This document shows positions 36,601-49,180 of a stretch of DNA of 64,000 bases, piece by piece (positions within the stretch are counted from its first letter, which is position 1; each line of letters starts with the position of its first letter). This DNA is from Cardinalis cardinalis. Its lineage: Eukaryota; Chordata; Aves; Passeriformes; Cardinalidae. The notes beneath the pieces were generated by a model that was not told the DNA's origin, made no database searches, and was given only the letters and a program-made list of their open reading frames with translations. Both the position numbers and the translations under genes were made by a program. Location: NCBI GenBank assembly GCA_014549065.1, contig JACDOX010000023.1, forward strand, positions 1,281,835-1,345,834, read 5' to 3'.

Positions 36601-39600
36601 CTTCTCTATACAAAGCCCTGGTATAGTAAGAGCGGGTTGCTTCCAGTTATCACCCAGCACTTTCCCTCTTCTTTCACACTTTCTTTTTTGGCAGGAGGAA
36701 GGCAAACCCAAAAGACGGCAACAACAACAACAAAAAACCTGGGCAGTGAACCTAGAATGTGTTAGATCAATGCAGACACCATGAAAAATAACCAGGACAT
36801 GCCTTTGTGGGTTTTGATGTAGCTATGGCTGTGGCTGAAACTAACAGATGCAAAAGCCAACTGCCAGATATCCAGCGTGTGTGCCAACGCTGACAAACCT
36901 GCCAGATGCCTGGCAGCTGCTCTTGCCCCAACTCCAGTGCCTCTCTTGTATATAGATTGCCTTTTGAACAGCAACAAAATGGTTATCTGAGGTATCTCAT
37001 GAAAAGCATCTTCCCATAAATACAGTAATTTATTTTTTTCAAGTCAGTAATCTAGGGAGTTCAGGTTAGAAGGGGGAAGGATGCTGAAGCCTTGATAATC
37101 TTTATCCAGTACATGTCAAGAATTTTGGGGTGTAATTCAGTTGCAGAAATTGGATGGTCTGCAATTCAGACTGTGAATGCTCATTCTGTCCCCTACAGCA
37201 AGGGCTGTTATATGTAAGCCAACTGGGCAGGTTGGAGAGAAAAAGCTATTTGGGCTCTTATAAACAAAGCTTTTGCTGTTCCAGGCTATGATGCTGAAAG
37301 GAAATCAATGTTTTTTCCACTAAATGTGGTTTTATCTGGCCAGAATAAACAGTTGTGACAGGATATTGGTGCTAAATTTATTAATAGTCTTCTCCAGCTT
37401 TGACATTCTGGGAAAAATTACCTGAGATAATTTGAAGTTAGCCAGAAAAAGTTAATTTTTTTTCTCCTTTACTTCCTGTTTAGGCTTTAGTTAGATATAT
37501 GGCAGTTCAAACAGCTGACCTGGAATATACCTTGAGATAATAATATTTTTNAAAAAANAATATGTAAATACAGTCAAAGCTAGGATAAAAATATTCTGTA
37601 AAGAGGAGAATATAACATGATCCTCTGAAGAACAGAATTTATGGACCATCCATTAACTTGATGCTGATATTTTTATAAACTTCAGGCTGCAGCTTGTGCT
37701 TATAATTTTCAGGAATTGCTTTTTCTTTCTCTCCAGGTTGCAGGGCAGGCCATTTGACTGCAGCTCTTAGTGTGTGTGAGCTTCAATTCCAGATTCTTTA
37801 AATTCAGAATTCATTTTGAACTGCAATTGAATTAGTGAGGTTCTGATCTTCAAATGATGCTCCGAGATGGAGCATGAGGGATGGAATCACCACAATTCCC
37901 ATCTGCAAATGTTCTATTGAGCATTTGGCTCTTGGGGGGATGGGTGGTTTTTGCTGTATGCTACACCCCAAACCCTCCAGGACTTGGCAGTTCCTTNTGT
38001 GGATTTATCTTCAGCACATTTACAACATGAGATCAGCCAGCTTTATTTAGAATTTTATTACCTTCTATATTTCTTATGTTTTTTTCCAAATACNGACAAT
38101 GCTACAACTGAATTCTTCTAGCCAAGCATCCAGGAGTAGCCTGATTTATCTCTAAATGTACAGAGGGAATCATTATAAAGGTCATAAATCAATGAACCTG
38201 TGTGGTTTTTTGTGCGGCTCATGAGTAGGCACATCAGTTTTGTCCTAGCAGCAATGATATATGGTAATTTACAGAGAGAAATCAGCAAATGAATAAACCT
38301 TTCCACTTGCAGCTTTCTGCGAATTCTGTTCTGCCTAATCTACTGCAAAGCTCCTTTTTTCTGCACTTGTTTTCAACCTTGCACTTGGCCCAGCTAAATG
38401 ATACCACTGCTGTTAGTGTTTTTGTAGNACCTCTGCTTACTTTAGGAGGATATGGTGAGGAATGCCTTGAAAAATCAGTTATTATTTATTATTATATGAT
38501 TTTTTTTAGGGAAAGGTGACTGTAGCAGCCTAGTTGCTCTGTGTTTGAAATAGTCTATCAAATCCACCCTTTGCTCTTTAACCCAAGTTACCAAACATGC
38601 TGGAAATGAAAGGACTCATTCAGGGCTGGGGTCCTGCCAAGCTGTGGCCATGTGTGTTTCCCAGGACTTTATTTACGAATGAATTCCACCTTCCCAGACC
38701 TGTAAGGGTTTCAAGAATATGAAGTTTTCAGACAGGATAAAAAGAATCATTTATTTTCCTGCCCTATAAAGATCTGCTTAGCAGAATCTCTGTGAGGTGT
38801 TTTACATGTTGAATTGACAACTGGAAAGGAGCTTATTTACCCCTAAAGTGCAGTATGTTGCAAAACTGGAAAATACTTAGCTGTGCTGCCCTGGAGTCAA
38901 AGGCCTTTGCAAATCTTCTGACTTGCTTGAGAAAAGGTACAAGGGTTTGGTCTTGAGTAGTCTAGTTCCTCATGCCTACCCTGATTTATAGGGTAATTAT
39001 TTTATCATAAAAGACTTTTGAAAACTTTATCTTTTGAGCTACTAATCCTGTTCCTTTTTTGAATGTCTCTAAGTGAAGCAGAGGGGAAGGAGTCGAGGAA
39101 GACTAAAGCTGGTGTTTAAGTGCCCTGAAATCATCTGTTATTTGTTCTGAGCACAAGGGTGTACAGAGGTAATGAACCTGGACCTTGATATGTAGTTTAC
39201 TGGTAGATGATGAGGCAAGGCTGAGAAGATTACTGGGACAATTACTGCTGGCATATGGCACTAATGGATGGACTCTGGATTTCCTCTCCTCTGATACTTC
39301 CAGTCTTGGATTTGCTTAGCTTTATAGCTGTTTTAACGCCCTCCCTTCTATTGCAAAAGTCCAGGTAGGAGTCTGGAGGTGGGAGTTANCCCCAAAGGGT
39401 GAGGTGAATCCTCCCCAGGTGCCCTCTCTCCTCCTGCCTTCTCTCTTTTGCCATCCCGCTGTCAGGTCAGGCCAAGCAGTGGGCACTGATCCTGCCATGT
39501 CTTCCAGCAGGAACAGAAGTCATCTAGAAATCCTGTGGAAACTTTTATCCTGCTTCCATGCTGACGCAGTACAGGGAATGGCAATCAAGATCTCAGCATC

Positions 39601-40234
39601 TATCCACCTCCTGCTACTAGCAGTGGCTCTGTAATTGCTTTCTCACAAAGGCAGCGAGTGCTGGACATCCCTTCCAGCAATTGGGCAAGAAAGACTGTGA
39701 AAGGCAAAAGGCACTTAGCAGCTCAAGCTGCCTCTGTCCTTGGGGCAGAAAAAGGACTGGTTTTGCTGCCTGACTTCACAAGAGGGTTCTTCTGAATTCT
39801 GTAAATAAGTGACAAATTGGATGCTCTAGTCTGCATACTGAAACCAGGGGTGAGGTTGCAAAGGTTTAGGCAAGCAGCCAGGATGTGGAGAGTGAGACAT
39901 GCTCTCCCAAGTGAAGGAAGAGCAGAGACACGTGTGGGGAGTGGTAGTGCTCTCCTAGACATGCCATGCCAGCCTTCTGCATAAAATTAGGTACAAAAAT
40001 TTGTGTATCTGAAGGAAGTGGAAAACCTGCTGCCTAAAAAATGAAATGCTCCTCTCCATCAGCTGCTTGGAACTTCCATTTGCATGGACTTCACCCCAGA
40101 GGAAGGTTTCCAGGATAAAGTGACTCAGAGATGAAGTTGTTTGGGAAGACCTTGATCCACAGTGGGAAGCACCTCACAGAAGGAGCTGTGTGAGGAATNC
40201 ATTATGGCCTGTGGTGACATCCNGCTGATGGCCA
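33621..40234. other. Intergenic, no gene recognised
   Basis: About 6.6 kb without recognisable exons or RNA genes. It contains a 12-base palindrome AGCTCTAGAGCT at 34581-34592 and a small CpG cluster at 35969-36050. The remainder is AT-leaning unique sequence. Confidence 0.55.
35969..36050. promoter_or_regulatory. Small isolated CpG cluster
   Basis: About ten CpG dinucleotides occur in roughly 80 bases, including CCGCCCCGAGCGCGTCC, in a desert that is otherwise CpG-poor. It may be an orphan CpG island or an unmethylated enhancer. No splice-supported gene starts nearby. Confidence 0.4.
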
Positions 40235-40656
40235 CAGGGACACATAGGGTCTANAGCACAGGTCTTATGAGGAGCAGCTGAGGGACCTGGGGTTGTTCAG
40301 CCTGGAGATAAGGATGTCACTCTCTGCAACTACCTGAAAGGAGTATGTGGTGAGATGGGAGCTGGTCTCTTCTCCAAAGAAACAAGTGTGATGGGATGAG
40401 AGGAAATGACCTCATGTTGAACTGGTGAAGGTTTAGATGGGACATTCTGGAAAAATTCTTCAGGTTGTCAAAGACTGAAACAGGCTTCCCAGGGAAGTGG
40501 TTGAGTCACCATCCCTGGAGGTATTTAAAATATGTTTGGATGTGGTGCTTAGGGACATGGTTTAGCGGTGGACTTGGCAGTGCTGAGTCAACTGTTGGAC
40601 TCCATGATCTTCAAGGTCTTTTCCAACCTAAACAATTCCGTGATTCCATGATTCTC
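40235..40656 (+). mobile_element. CR1 LINE 3'-end fragment
   Basis: About 420 bases of a CR1 retroposon 3' end in sense orientation. Diagnostic blocks include GGAGCAGCTGAGGGACCTGG, TTGTTCAGCCTGGAGA, GAGAGGAAATGACCTCA, GGGAAGTGGTTGAGTCACC, GGTGCTTAGGGACATGG and TCTTTTCCAACCTAAAC. It ends with imperfect copies of the CR1 terminal octamer (ATTCYRTG) at about 40639-40655. Only the non-coding tail and the last few codons' worth could be present; no reverse transcriptase is encoded. The 5' limit is approximate. Confidence 0.95.
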
Positions 40657-42268
40657 TATATGGCTGTGATGCCTGGGCAAGTGGCTGCTGGTGGAACCAG
40701 CCCAAAGGCTGTTGCACAATTTTACCACNAGTGTTGGCTCATTGCTGTCATCCCCGACAGAGACCTCTGGTGGGCTTGGATGCTGTGGGTGCTGTAGCAC
40801 ATCCATCTGCAAGGGAGCAGAGGGCTGCTTTGGTCTGTGGGGCAGTAAGGGGAGAGGAGGCTTGGGCATGAACTGACATGGGGAGCACAGAGAGCCCCGT
40901 GTGGTGACCCTGTCTCCTCAGGGAAACACAGCTCTTGTCCNGCTGTCTGTCTTCACAGACACAATGCAGCTGCTCGTACTCTAGCAGGGCCACGTCCCCT
41001 GCAGGAAGCTATTTAACAGCAAATTGGCCTAGTAATTTTTAGAGATGACCTTGTGTTAATTACAAGTTGCTATATTAGTAAATGCCTTCTGAAGGCCAGC
41101 TGTTGTGTTGGCATTACCTCCCAGACTCAACTNCTTGTTTACTAAATCCCAGGGCAATTCAAACTTTTTTTTTTGCCTCTTATTGTTTTTTATTTGGCTT
41201 GGCGCAGCCAGGTGATGAACACTTCTCCCCTCTCCATTTCCACTCTGTCTTCCTGTCTGGCTGCTGGGAGGGTCTGTGTCTGATGAACTTTTCCTTGCCC
41301 AGTCCCAGATGTTTGCTTCCCTTCCTGCAGGATGCTGGCACCTCCATTCGGGACCGGTGCTCCAGGCGGCATTGTACTAAGGGGAAAAAGGCATTCTAAC
41401 AGGCTTTGTTTAAGTGAGGTCTTGGTCACCCTGCAGCTTTCTGGAAATGGAAAATGGTGTTTTGGAAGGGCAGTAGTTGTGTTGGGAATAGACCATGGTG
41501 AGAACAGGTCTCCCATGACAGCGTGGGACTGGAGAAGAAGGGAAGACTTAGGCTTGGATTGGGAAGACTGTTGGCTGCAGCACTACCTGAGATGTATCCA
41601 GGATCACCAAACATCCCAGAAAAGTGTCAAAANGCCACTTGGGATAGACTGTCCCTGCAGCAGTTGGTGGCTCCTGTCCCTGCTGGAGGCAGTGTGTCTG
41701 TCCCCTTTGCTCTGCCGGTGTTGCAGCGCAGAGCTGCTCCTTGCACCCCCTGCCCTCTGCTCTAGGGGAGTGGGTGTCAGAGCAGGTGACAGCACCGTGT
41801 CACCAACAGATGACACAGAGTAAACTTTTGGTACCAGGTTCTCATTAAGATTGCAGTGCCTGTTGGAGTGGGGCAGGGACTGTGAGTGGAGCTGGCTTGG
41901 TGCTGCTCCCTTGCTGGCCTTGCAATTCCCAGCTCTGCTTGGAGGTCTTGTGGATCTCTGGATGCAGGTACAGCTGGGAAAGGCTGGCTCCTGATTAGGA
42001 AGGGGCCTGTACCTGTGTCACCTATGTCACTAGTGCTTGGGCCAGTGCCTGTGTGGAGCTTTTGAAATCAGTAATTCACGTGGTGCTTTGCGTGAAGGGG
42101 TGCAGGATACTGCCAAAGGCTGTGTGGAGCAGCTCCCNTGGACATCAGAAACCGTATTAAGGTCTTTTCCAACTCAGTTATCAATAAGAAGTGCTTAGAA
42201 AATGGAACCAATAGGAAGGTCTGCGTTCCCTGAAATTTAAATGTCGTTTGTTCACATGTGCATTTCAT

Positions 42269-42308
42269 GTAGCAGTAAGATTGTAGTAGGATTTGTAGCA
42301 GTAAGATT
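42269..42308. repeat. 26-base-period direct repeat
   Basis: GTAGCAGTAAGATT occurs at 42269-42282 and again at 42295-42308, an exact 14-base repeat. Confidence 0.8.
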
Positions 42309-45271
42309 ATAACTAAATCAGCCAAACTATGCAAAAAAGAACATTTATACATATATATATTTTCCCCACTGTAAGTCTCAAAGTAAGCAGCAAAGTGAAA
42401 TATAGGGCTTCCTGTGCCCATTTCATAGACGAGGCACTTGCATTTTTTGTGCCTAAAACTTCTTCCTTTGTTTTCTTATCTATNAGTCTCATCCATTGGA
42501 AAGCAATTTGTATTAAAGTCTTTGAACNTCTTGGTAGAATAGATTTTTATCTGGGTCCTGATTATTTTTTAAATTTTTCCCCAAGAGTTTCTCCTCTGTC
42601 TCCTCCTGAGGGCTATAAGGGAGTCTCATACATCCTTCCTATCACAAGTGTCTCACCACCACTGCAAGCTGCAAAGCAAACTTCCATTTGTGCAATGCTT
42701 CTGCCCCACATATTCTGGGTGCATGTCTGTACACAGCTGCATGCTACAGCTTCCCCTTGCCCCAGGCTCAGCTCCCTGCTGCAGGACTGCCCGTTCTGCT
42801 GGGGGGCACATTCAGGCACACTGAGGGGTGGTGGCAAACCTTGCCTTCATGTTCCCATCCTGGGGGGGCTCCTGTGCACGTGTGATGTGGCTGGAACGCT
42901 CTGAGCATGTGACCTTGCTCTCTTCCTTTCAATGGTCAGCCTGCTGTTTTCAGACAAATAATGAAGTAGGGATGTTTTTTTTAAAGCTTACTTGAGCAGG
43001 GACACCTTGATGTTTTGGCATGGGCTGTGTACATAACAGTGCATTTGCATTTCAGCTGTGCCAGTCTGCAGCACTGCTGTGGGTGTGAGTATTTGGGTGG
43101 CACAATGCTTACTAGGAAAACCCCCATGCCTGTCTGGACTGGGAATGATACTGGTTGTACAAGGCCTTAGTCGTCTTTGCAGAAGGTGCTTTCCTTCCTG
43201 TGGGAGCATTACCTTCAGCCAGGGGCCTGGGCTTGGGTTTCTTGTTTTTTTTCTCCAGGGTACAGCAGCAGTTTTCATAAGTTGCATTTTTCTCTGTACC
43301 AATACATATCCAATCAAGGACATGCTTCTCCAAGGTTTGTGACTTAATTAACTGTAGGTGATTCATCATAGTGTTTAAAATCTGTAAGTTCACCAGCATT
43401 TGGAAAGTCCTGCTGTAAGTGTGGCTTGAAGGCAGCTGCTCCAGGCCGTGTTCCTGCTGTGTTTGTCCATGAATGTTCAACCATTCCTGGTGGATGCCAC
43501 ANTCATGCTGATGGCTCGTGGAAGAGTGGAGTAGTGTTGTCTGGGAATGGTTACTGGCTTCTGTCAGGGAACAGNATTTTGTGAGCTTGATGAAAGGATG
43601 ATGTGTGTATATGGTGATAAACATTTTGCTGTATAGATTTAGGAGGTGTTTACTTCTGAAAGTCAGAAATGGTCAAAGTAAACCAAACATGGACAGTGAG
43701 GTGGGGGAGTGGGACAGTGTCTCAAGAAGTGTTGCAAGTTAGGGTTAGGACTCCTCTATTTTGTATATTAATTACATTGAAGGGTGGAGCTTTGTACTGG
43801 AGCAAAAAAATCTATGTCTCTTAGTAGAGGCAGTGGAGTAAGATTGGAGGAGATGAGCAGCATGAGATCTTGCAGGCAGCATTGCAAGGGGGAGGGAGGT
43901 ATCTCCTGAGTCTAAAATATGCACCTTCATTGCCCTTTATGTCAGTCTGTTTGTGCAGAGTTATTACTAACTTTAAATCAGGTGTAAAGGAGCAGATACA
44001 AATACTTTTCAGTTATGTTTGTGTTGGCTGGAGANGTTACAGCTCCTGGCCAGCATCCACAGTGCTTTGGGGGGAAGGTGAGTTTAATTTTTCAAAATTA
44101 AAAAATTTTTACTCCTAGGATCCCCAAAGAGAAGAAACTGCACCGTAAGTTAATAATGGAGAAGTTATTTTTTGTAATTTAAGTAATAAAATTTCTCTTA
44201 GGTTATATATATGTGTGCATAGATATGTCAATATAAAACATATTCAATAAATACTATCAAAATATAATTTGAATTAAAACATCACCATCACCTGGTCTTA
44301 GAGGTTGATAACTTGCTCAAAATTAATGAGGTTCCCTAACTTTCCAGGAACTCTGCTGGAAGCTTGGAACCTTCAGCTTCCCTACCATTTTCTGTGTACC
44401 AGCTCTACAATGAGCAGTCCTGGTAGCAAAAGTGAGCTTTGGGCTAAGCTCAGGCACTTCAGAGGGAGCAAGTGCTGACATAATGCTTGACTTGTCCTTG
44501 ATATATTTCCAAATTAGGCAAAATTGCACCTCATGCATTAAAAAAAAAAGTTATAGAGAAATTAATCCTGAGAGCATTTTCAAAGGGCTTGTCTTTCTGT
44601 TCATTATTTTCCTATGATACATATTATCTAATCAGCATGATGGCACTGAGAAGAAATAATTAAAAAATGCCAGGGAGCAATACTAAGGGCCTGTGTCTAT
44701 AACTTTTCTATATATGGAATATATATGCACATGTAGTGGCACATTTCCTTTCTTAGGGAGTAGGATGGCCATGTTTTGTAGTTACCCCTGGCTGCCATTG
44801 GTTTCACAGCAAAATAATCTCCTTGTCACTAGGGGCCATTGCAAAAGTTTACACTTTTGCTCAGAGCAGCTGAAGTAATTCACGCCACCACTGTGGTATA
44901 TCACCTGGTTAAAGTGCATGTCTGCAGGCCCAGAGCAAGGTTTTTCCACTGCCCCAGGCAGGTACAGAATTGCTGCCTAGATAGCAAAGGGCACCACAAG
45001 GCTGCTGCTGGCAGGGCGAGCTGCTCCTCTGCCCTGGCTTGCTGCCCTCTGGGAGAGGTGTCACAAAGATGGCATGTGGCCAAATCAACTGCTCCCAGCA
45101 GNGTGAATAAAGATGCTAATCTGTGACCTGTGATGGTGGAAGGGGAACATGCTCCCCTTTCTTCCTTCTGTGCAGCCAAGCAGCTGTGCTGGGTGACAGG
45201 GAGGCAGTGAATCCTACCAGGGCAGGGACAGGTGCCTGAATTGGAGGGGTAAAAAGAAGCAAGCTGTTGTT

Positions 45272-45321
45272 CTTTGCTTCATTTCCACAACAGGGGTGAT
45301 AATTTGCTTTGCTTCATTTCC
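45272..45321. repeat. 35-base-period direct repeat
   Basis: CTTTGCTTCATTTCC occurs at 45272-45286 and 45307-45321. Each is followed by a CA, ACAG and GGGTGA block, so the duplicated unit is about 35 bases with small differences. Confidence 0.8.
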
Positions 45322-46452
45322 CAGACAGAGGGTGAGGTGAGTACATGGGTGTTACACAACTCTAAACTGGGCGACTGGCCTGCCTGCCTGCTCTTTTCCT
45401 CTCCTGAGGAACCCCTGCAGCAGTGCTTTTGCTGTTTTAGCCCTGTGCTACCTATTTGCTAGAGCTGGCCATGCCAACACATAACTGGACAGAACTTTAC
45501 CTCAGTAAAGTTTAGTGAGGTGAAGTTTGCCTTTACCCAAGGCTATTGCGCATCTCAGCCTCGTGTCTGCCGTGATTAGATGTGGTTGTGACAAGGGTCC
45601 ATGACAGCCTGCTTGGGAAAGACACTAATGTGGGGAAAGCCAAGAGAAGGATGAATTGTATTACCTGAGCAGTCCAATGTGTGGACTGCAGTGCTGTGTC
45701 AGTGTTTGTTTAGCCTAGGATATTGTCAAAGCCCCTTACCTGGACATCAGTTGTTACTGGGAGTGTTCAGCAGTTCTGCAAACTGCATCATAATGTTGAA
45801 TTATTTGCCCAGGAAATCAGGAGATGCTTTTAATGACTGTGCAGGATAGCTCAGTTTGGTTTCTGGGAAGTTCCTGTGCTCTGTTTTCTTTAGTTGATTG
45901 AACTACTGGAGAAGAGGCAAAGGCAGGTTTGTTCTCTTGACTTCAGAATTTGTAGATATTTAGTACTACTGGAAGAAAAAGGCTATAGGGATTATGATAG
46001 GCTGAGGAAAGAGACTATTAATTTTTTTTTAAGTCACATTTTCAGCACTTAGCTGTCAGAGTTAAAGTCTTCTCTTGAAAACAGAAATATCAACCAAAGG
46101 CAGATGCCTGCTATGGAGCACTTCTGCTTAAACAATAAGAATTTAGCAAAGTTGTTAATTGGTAGAATTTTATGATGCCAAGCCTTAATGATGTTAATTA
46201 AAGGCCATACTGTCTGTAAAGCATGTGAACTGTGTGTGTGACTGGGTGACGTGTAGGTTCTCTTTGTTCCCTTTTTATTCACTTTTTTATTCCCTTTGTG
46301 TTTTAATACTAGTCTGTTCCTCCAAAAGGCTTCACCCCTAGGGCCAGCTGAGGCCAGAATGATTTCAGCTGGGACTCTGCATAGGTCAAGTAGCAGAATG
46401 CTGATGTTTTGGCAGCATTAATAGTTTGTGCACATTCAGTAGGAGGGAATTC

Positions 46453-46485
46453 TGTGGATTACACCTTCCTCTGGTGTAATCCACA
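46453..46485. repeat. Perfect 13-bp inverted repeat (hairpin, OTX/PITX-like sites)
   Basis: TGTGGATTACACC at 46453-46465 and GGTGTAATCCACA at 46473-46485 are exact reverse complements around a seven-base loop. Each arm contains GGATTA/TAATCC, the core for K50 homeodomain factors such as OTX and PITX, placed divergently. It could also fold as an RNA hairpin if transcribed. Confidence 0.85.
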
Positions 46486-46991
46486 TCCCACCAGAACAGC
46501 ATCCTGGGGCCTCTTGGCTGCTTCCTGGAAGGCTTATCCTACCTGATATTCCCTCAGCCCTGCCTGCTGTGAGTCTGGAGCCTGTTCTGCACTGCTAAGT
46601 GAGCTCAGGCAGGAAGCTGCTGTATTTTAAATCTCCTTGTGGCCATCACCNATGTGATGGGTAACCCACTGTCCTTGCTACCTCTCAGACACTGCAGGGC
46701 TCCTGGTGGCATCACTGAAGAGGTTTGCTCATATAGAACAGCATGCAACTGTGCACCATCATTAGGAGAGTCCTCCTTATTTTTTACTCAGGAATGACCT
46801 GTTACATTTGTATAGAAAATTTTTTTTTTTTTTTTGCAAAAAGTATTGTAGAAATCAGTAGGATCAGAGCTGTAAATGTATTGCAATCTTACATGATGTA
46901 AATGGTTTAAGGGAGTTGTAAAACACAGGGAAACAATTTCTGCTGAATGCTGGCTTGTGATTCACCAGTGTTTGGTGTGGTGCTATCACCA

Positions 46992-47010
46992 GGGTTAAGG
47001 GTTAGGGTTA
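46992..47010 (+). repeat. Short interstitial telomere-like repeat
   Basis: Three GGGTTA units, with one extra A after the first, match the vertebrate telomere repeat. A two-unit version also occurs near 43738-43749. Both are short enough to be chance or repair footprints. Confidence 0.6.
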
Positions 47011-47670
47011 TAGCTGGTATTGCTAATTTGATCCATTTGGAAATCATGAAGCTGTGTTAAAAAACTTGGTAGTTTGGCATGGGGGTATCATTGGCCTGTT
47101 TGCACCTTTGGAATTTTCTAGGGTTTATCTGGAAATCTTAAATAGATCAGTATATTAATGTTGCCTATATTTTAAATGACAACTGAGAATATTAATAAAA
47201 AATGCAGAAGCTGGGACTTGAATAGAGAAATATCTTCAGCTTCAGGCTCTTTCTAAAAAAAGAAGGCTGGCTGATATATCAGGCTGGATACTGGTTTGGA
47301 NAAGGCCACTGAAAACCAGAACATCTGTAACACTTAGGCTTTTAGATTTTAACAAAAGGCATTTGAAGTTAATGTCCTCTGAAAAAGAAAGTTTATTTAC
47401 TGAGTTGAAAATTATTTTTAGGAAATTTAACCATTTAAGCCAAACTTTCTGCTTAACTTAATAAAGAGTACTGTTTAGACTCCCTTTTGCTTTGTGTTTA
47501 AAATCTGCAATAAAAATCAAACACAGAATAAGGTGCTGTTTCAAAGATGGTATTGTTTCACATTTAGACAAAGTGACTTCAAATTGAAACCACAAGTGAC
47601 TGAACTGTACTTAAAATTGTGTGGTTTTTGTTCTTTTTTTTTTTATTTTTTAGTTTGTATTTTTTAATTT

Positions 47671-47706
47671 AGCAAAGACAAAGACTTTAGCCAAGACAAA
47701 GACTTC
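47671..47706. repeat. 18-base tandem duplication
   Basis: AGCAAAGACAAAGACTTT is followed directly by AGCCAAGACAAAGACTTC, two mismatches in 18. Confidence 0.85.
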
Positions 47707-48719
47707 CATCTTTGTCACATAAGACAGAAATCAGAGACTGAACACCTAATACGTGACATTTCTTACTGTCTCCATCTCCAAGCTGGAGTTCATGGGTGTT
47801 ACAGCCAGAAAAACTTGCAGTGATTCTGTACATGCTTTCCTGTTGGAGTGACTTAATTTTTAGTTATATTAATCAGATATTGTAAAAATAATGAATTTTG
47901 ATTTCTCTTAGGAGATGTAGAGAAATTTAGTTCCAATCTTAAATTCACACAGCTTGAGGCAGTGTTAAGAGATTGTAGAAGCCTATAAATGGTGGTGAAT
48001 GTCATTAGAGGAAAAGCAAACTATAGCTAAAGGCTTATTTCCAGTCACCTTTTCTTAGATGCTCAATTCATGTTTGCTGATGGATTTAGCTGGAAATGCC
48101 CAAGCTTTCATCCATCCCAATGGGCTGTGTGTCTGTCCCTGAGACTGTTGTGTTTGTGCTGCACTGGCTGGANGAGATTTGCCTCCCAGCCTCAACAGTT
48201 CATGCTGTGCATGTTAACTTCTGCTGCATGTTGGCAGAGGTTTGCCAGGTCAGTTTTCCATTTCCTAAATCTGCTTGGGGAAAATGGGGAACAGAATTGA
48301 AAGTAAAATATTCTGGGTCCCTTAAACAGAGTGAATGAGGACATGATTTGTAAACTGTTACCCTTTCTTGCAATCAACAAGGAGGAAACCTNGTTTAGAT
48401 TAGGACTCTATGGAATACTGTTTTATTAATTCTCATTTAAGACTTGTGCTCTTGAAGAGAGCACTCCAAACCTCAATTCCCACCACTGATTAATATCTCT
48501 TGCAGATAAAATATAGTCATGGTATTTTAGTCAAGATTTTTTTCTCTTATTTCCCACAGTCAAGGAAACAACAGGGNAAACGGAGCAGATGTTGTCAAGG
48601 AAAGCGGCATCAAAACAATTTCGGGAGTTTGGTTTTAATGAGGATCTCATTGATACTGACAAAAGTAAAACTGGAGCATTAGCATAGTTCCTTGAAGAGT
48701 TCAGAAAAATCATTGAAAC

Positions 48720-49180
48720 TAAATGGCGTGACAAAGCATAAGTGACAATTAGGCTTTGCATCAAAAGTGCTTGCTGTTTGGTGGGTCAAGTGACTGCCAC
48801 GCTTCCTAAAGCCATGTAAAATGTAACAGTGGTATATCTGTAACGCCGAGACCTTTGGCCAATTCACTCTTGACGTCTGAATCGTTTTTTCCTCCTGCTT
48901 CTCAGGCTGAATTTAGAATGTGGGACCCCATGATATACAAAAGTCTTTATTTTAGAGATAATTGCCCTCTTGACGCTCATCAATAGGTTAGTGTCCAGTG
49001 GTGAACGCCTCAAGTGAACGAGCCTTTTTTTTGGCAAGTATTAAAAAGAAAAAGAAACAACTAGAAAAACCTCCTTGTGTCTTGGAATTTTATCTTTCAT
49101 TATTTGTTTTAAAACTCACTGAGATTGTGCTCAGTTGTAATTAACGGTTCTTGACTCGTATCTCTAAGTATGATCACATT
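48720..49180. promoter_or_regulatory. Candidate conserved non-coding segment
   Basis: This stretch keeps several CpGs in otherwise AT-rich DNA (around 48840-48890 and 48970-49020) and contains TAATTAAC near 49138. The mixed, non-repetitive texture resembles conserved enhancers. This is judgement from sequence alone. Confidence 0.22.

Larger units (their letters stand above)
40657..46452. other. Intergenic, no gene recognised
   Basis: About 5.8 kb with no convincing exon. Longer open frames near 41332-41823 and 42329-42904 lack splice context and protein-like composition. It contains a 26-base direct repeat at 42269-42308, a CTCF-like near match at 44826-44838 and a 35-base-period direct repeat at 45272-45321. 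Confidence 0.55.

Noticed and set aside
41332..41823. Open frame of 163 codons downstream of the CR1 copy
   Set aside because: There is no splice context, start-site support or recognisable domain, and composition matches surrounding DNA.
44083..44102. 9-bp AT-only inverted repeat TTTAATTTT / AAAATTAAA
   Set aside because: It contains only A and T in an AT-rich stretch, so it is expected by chance.
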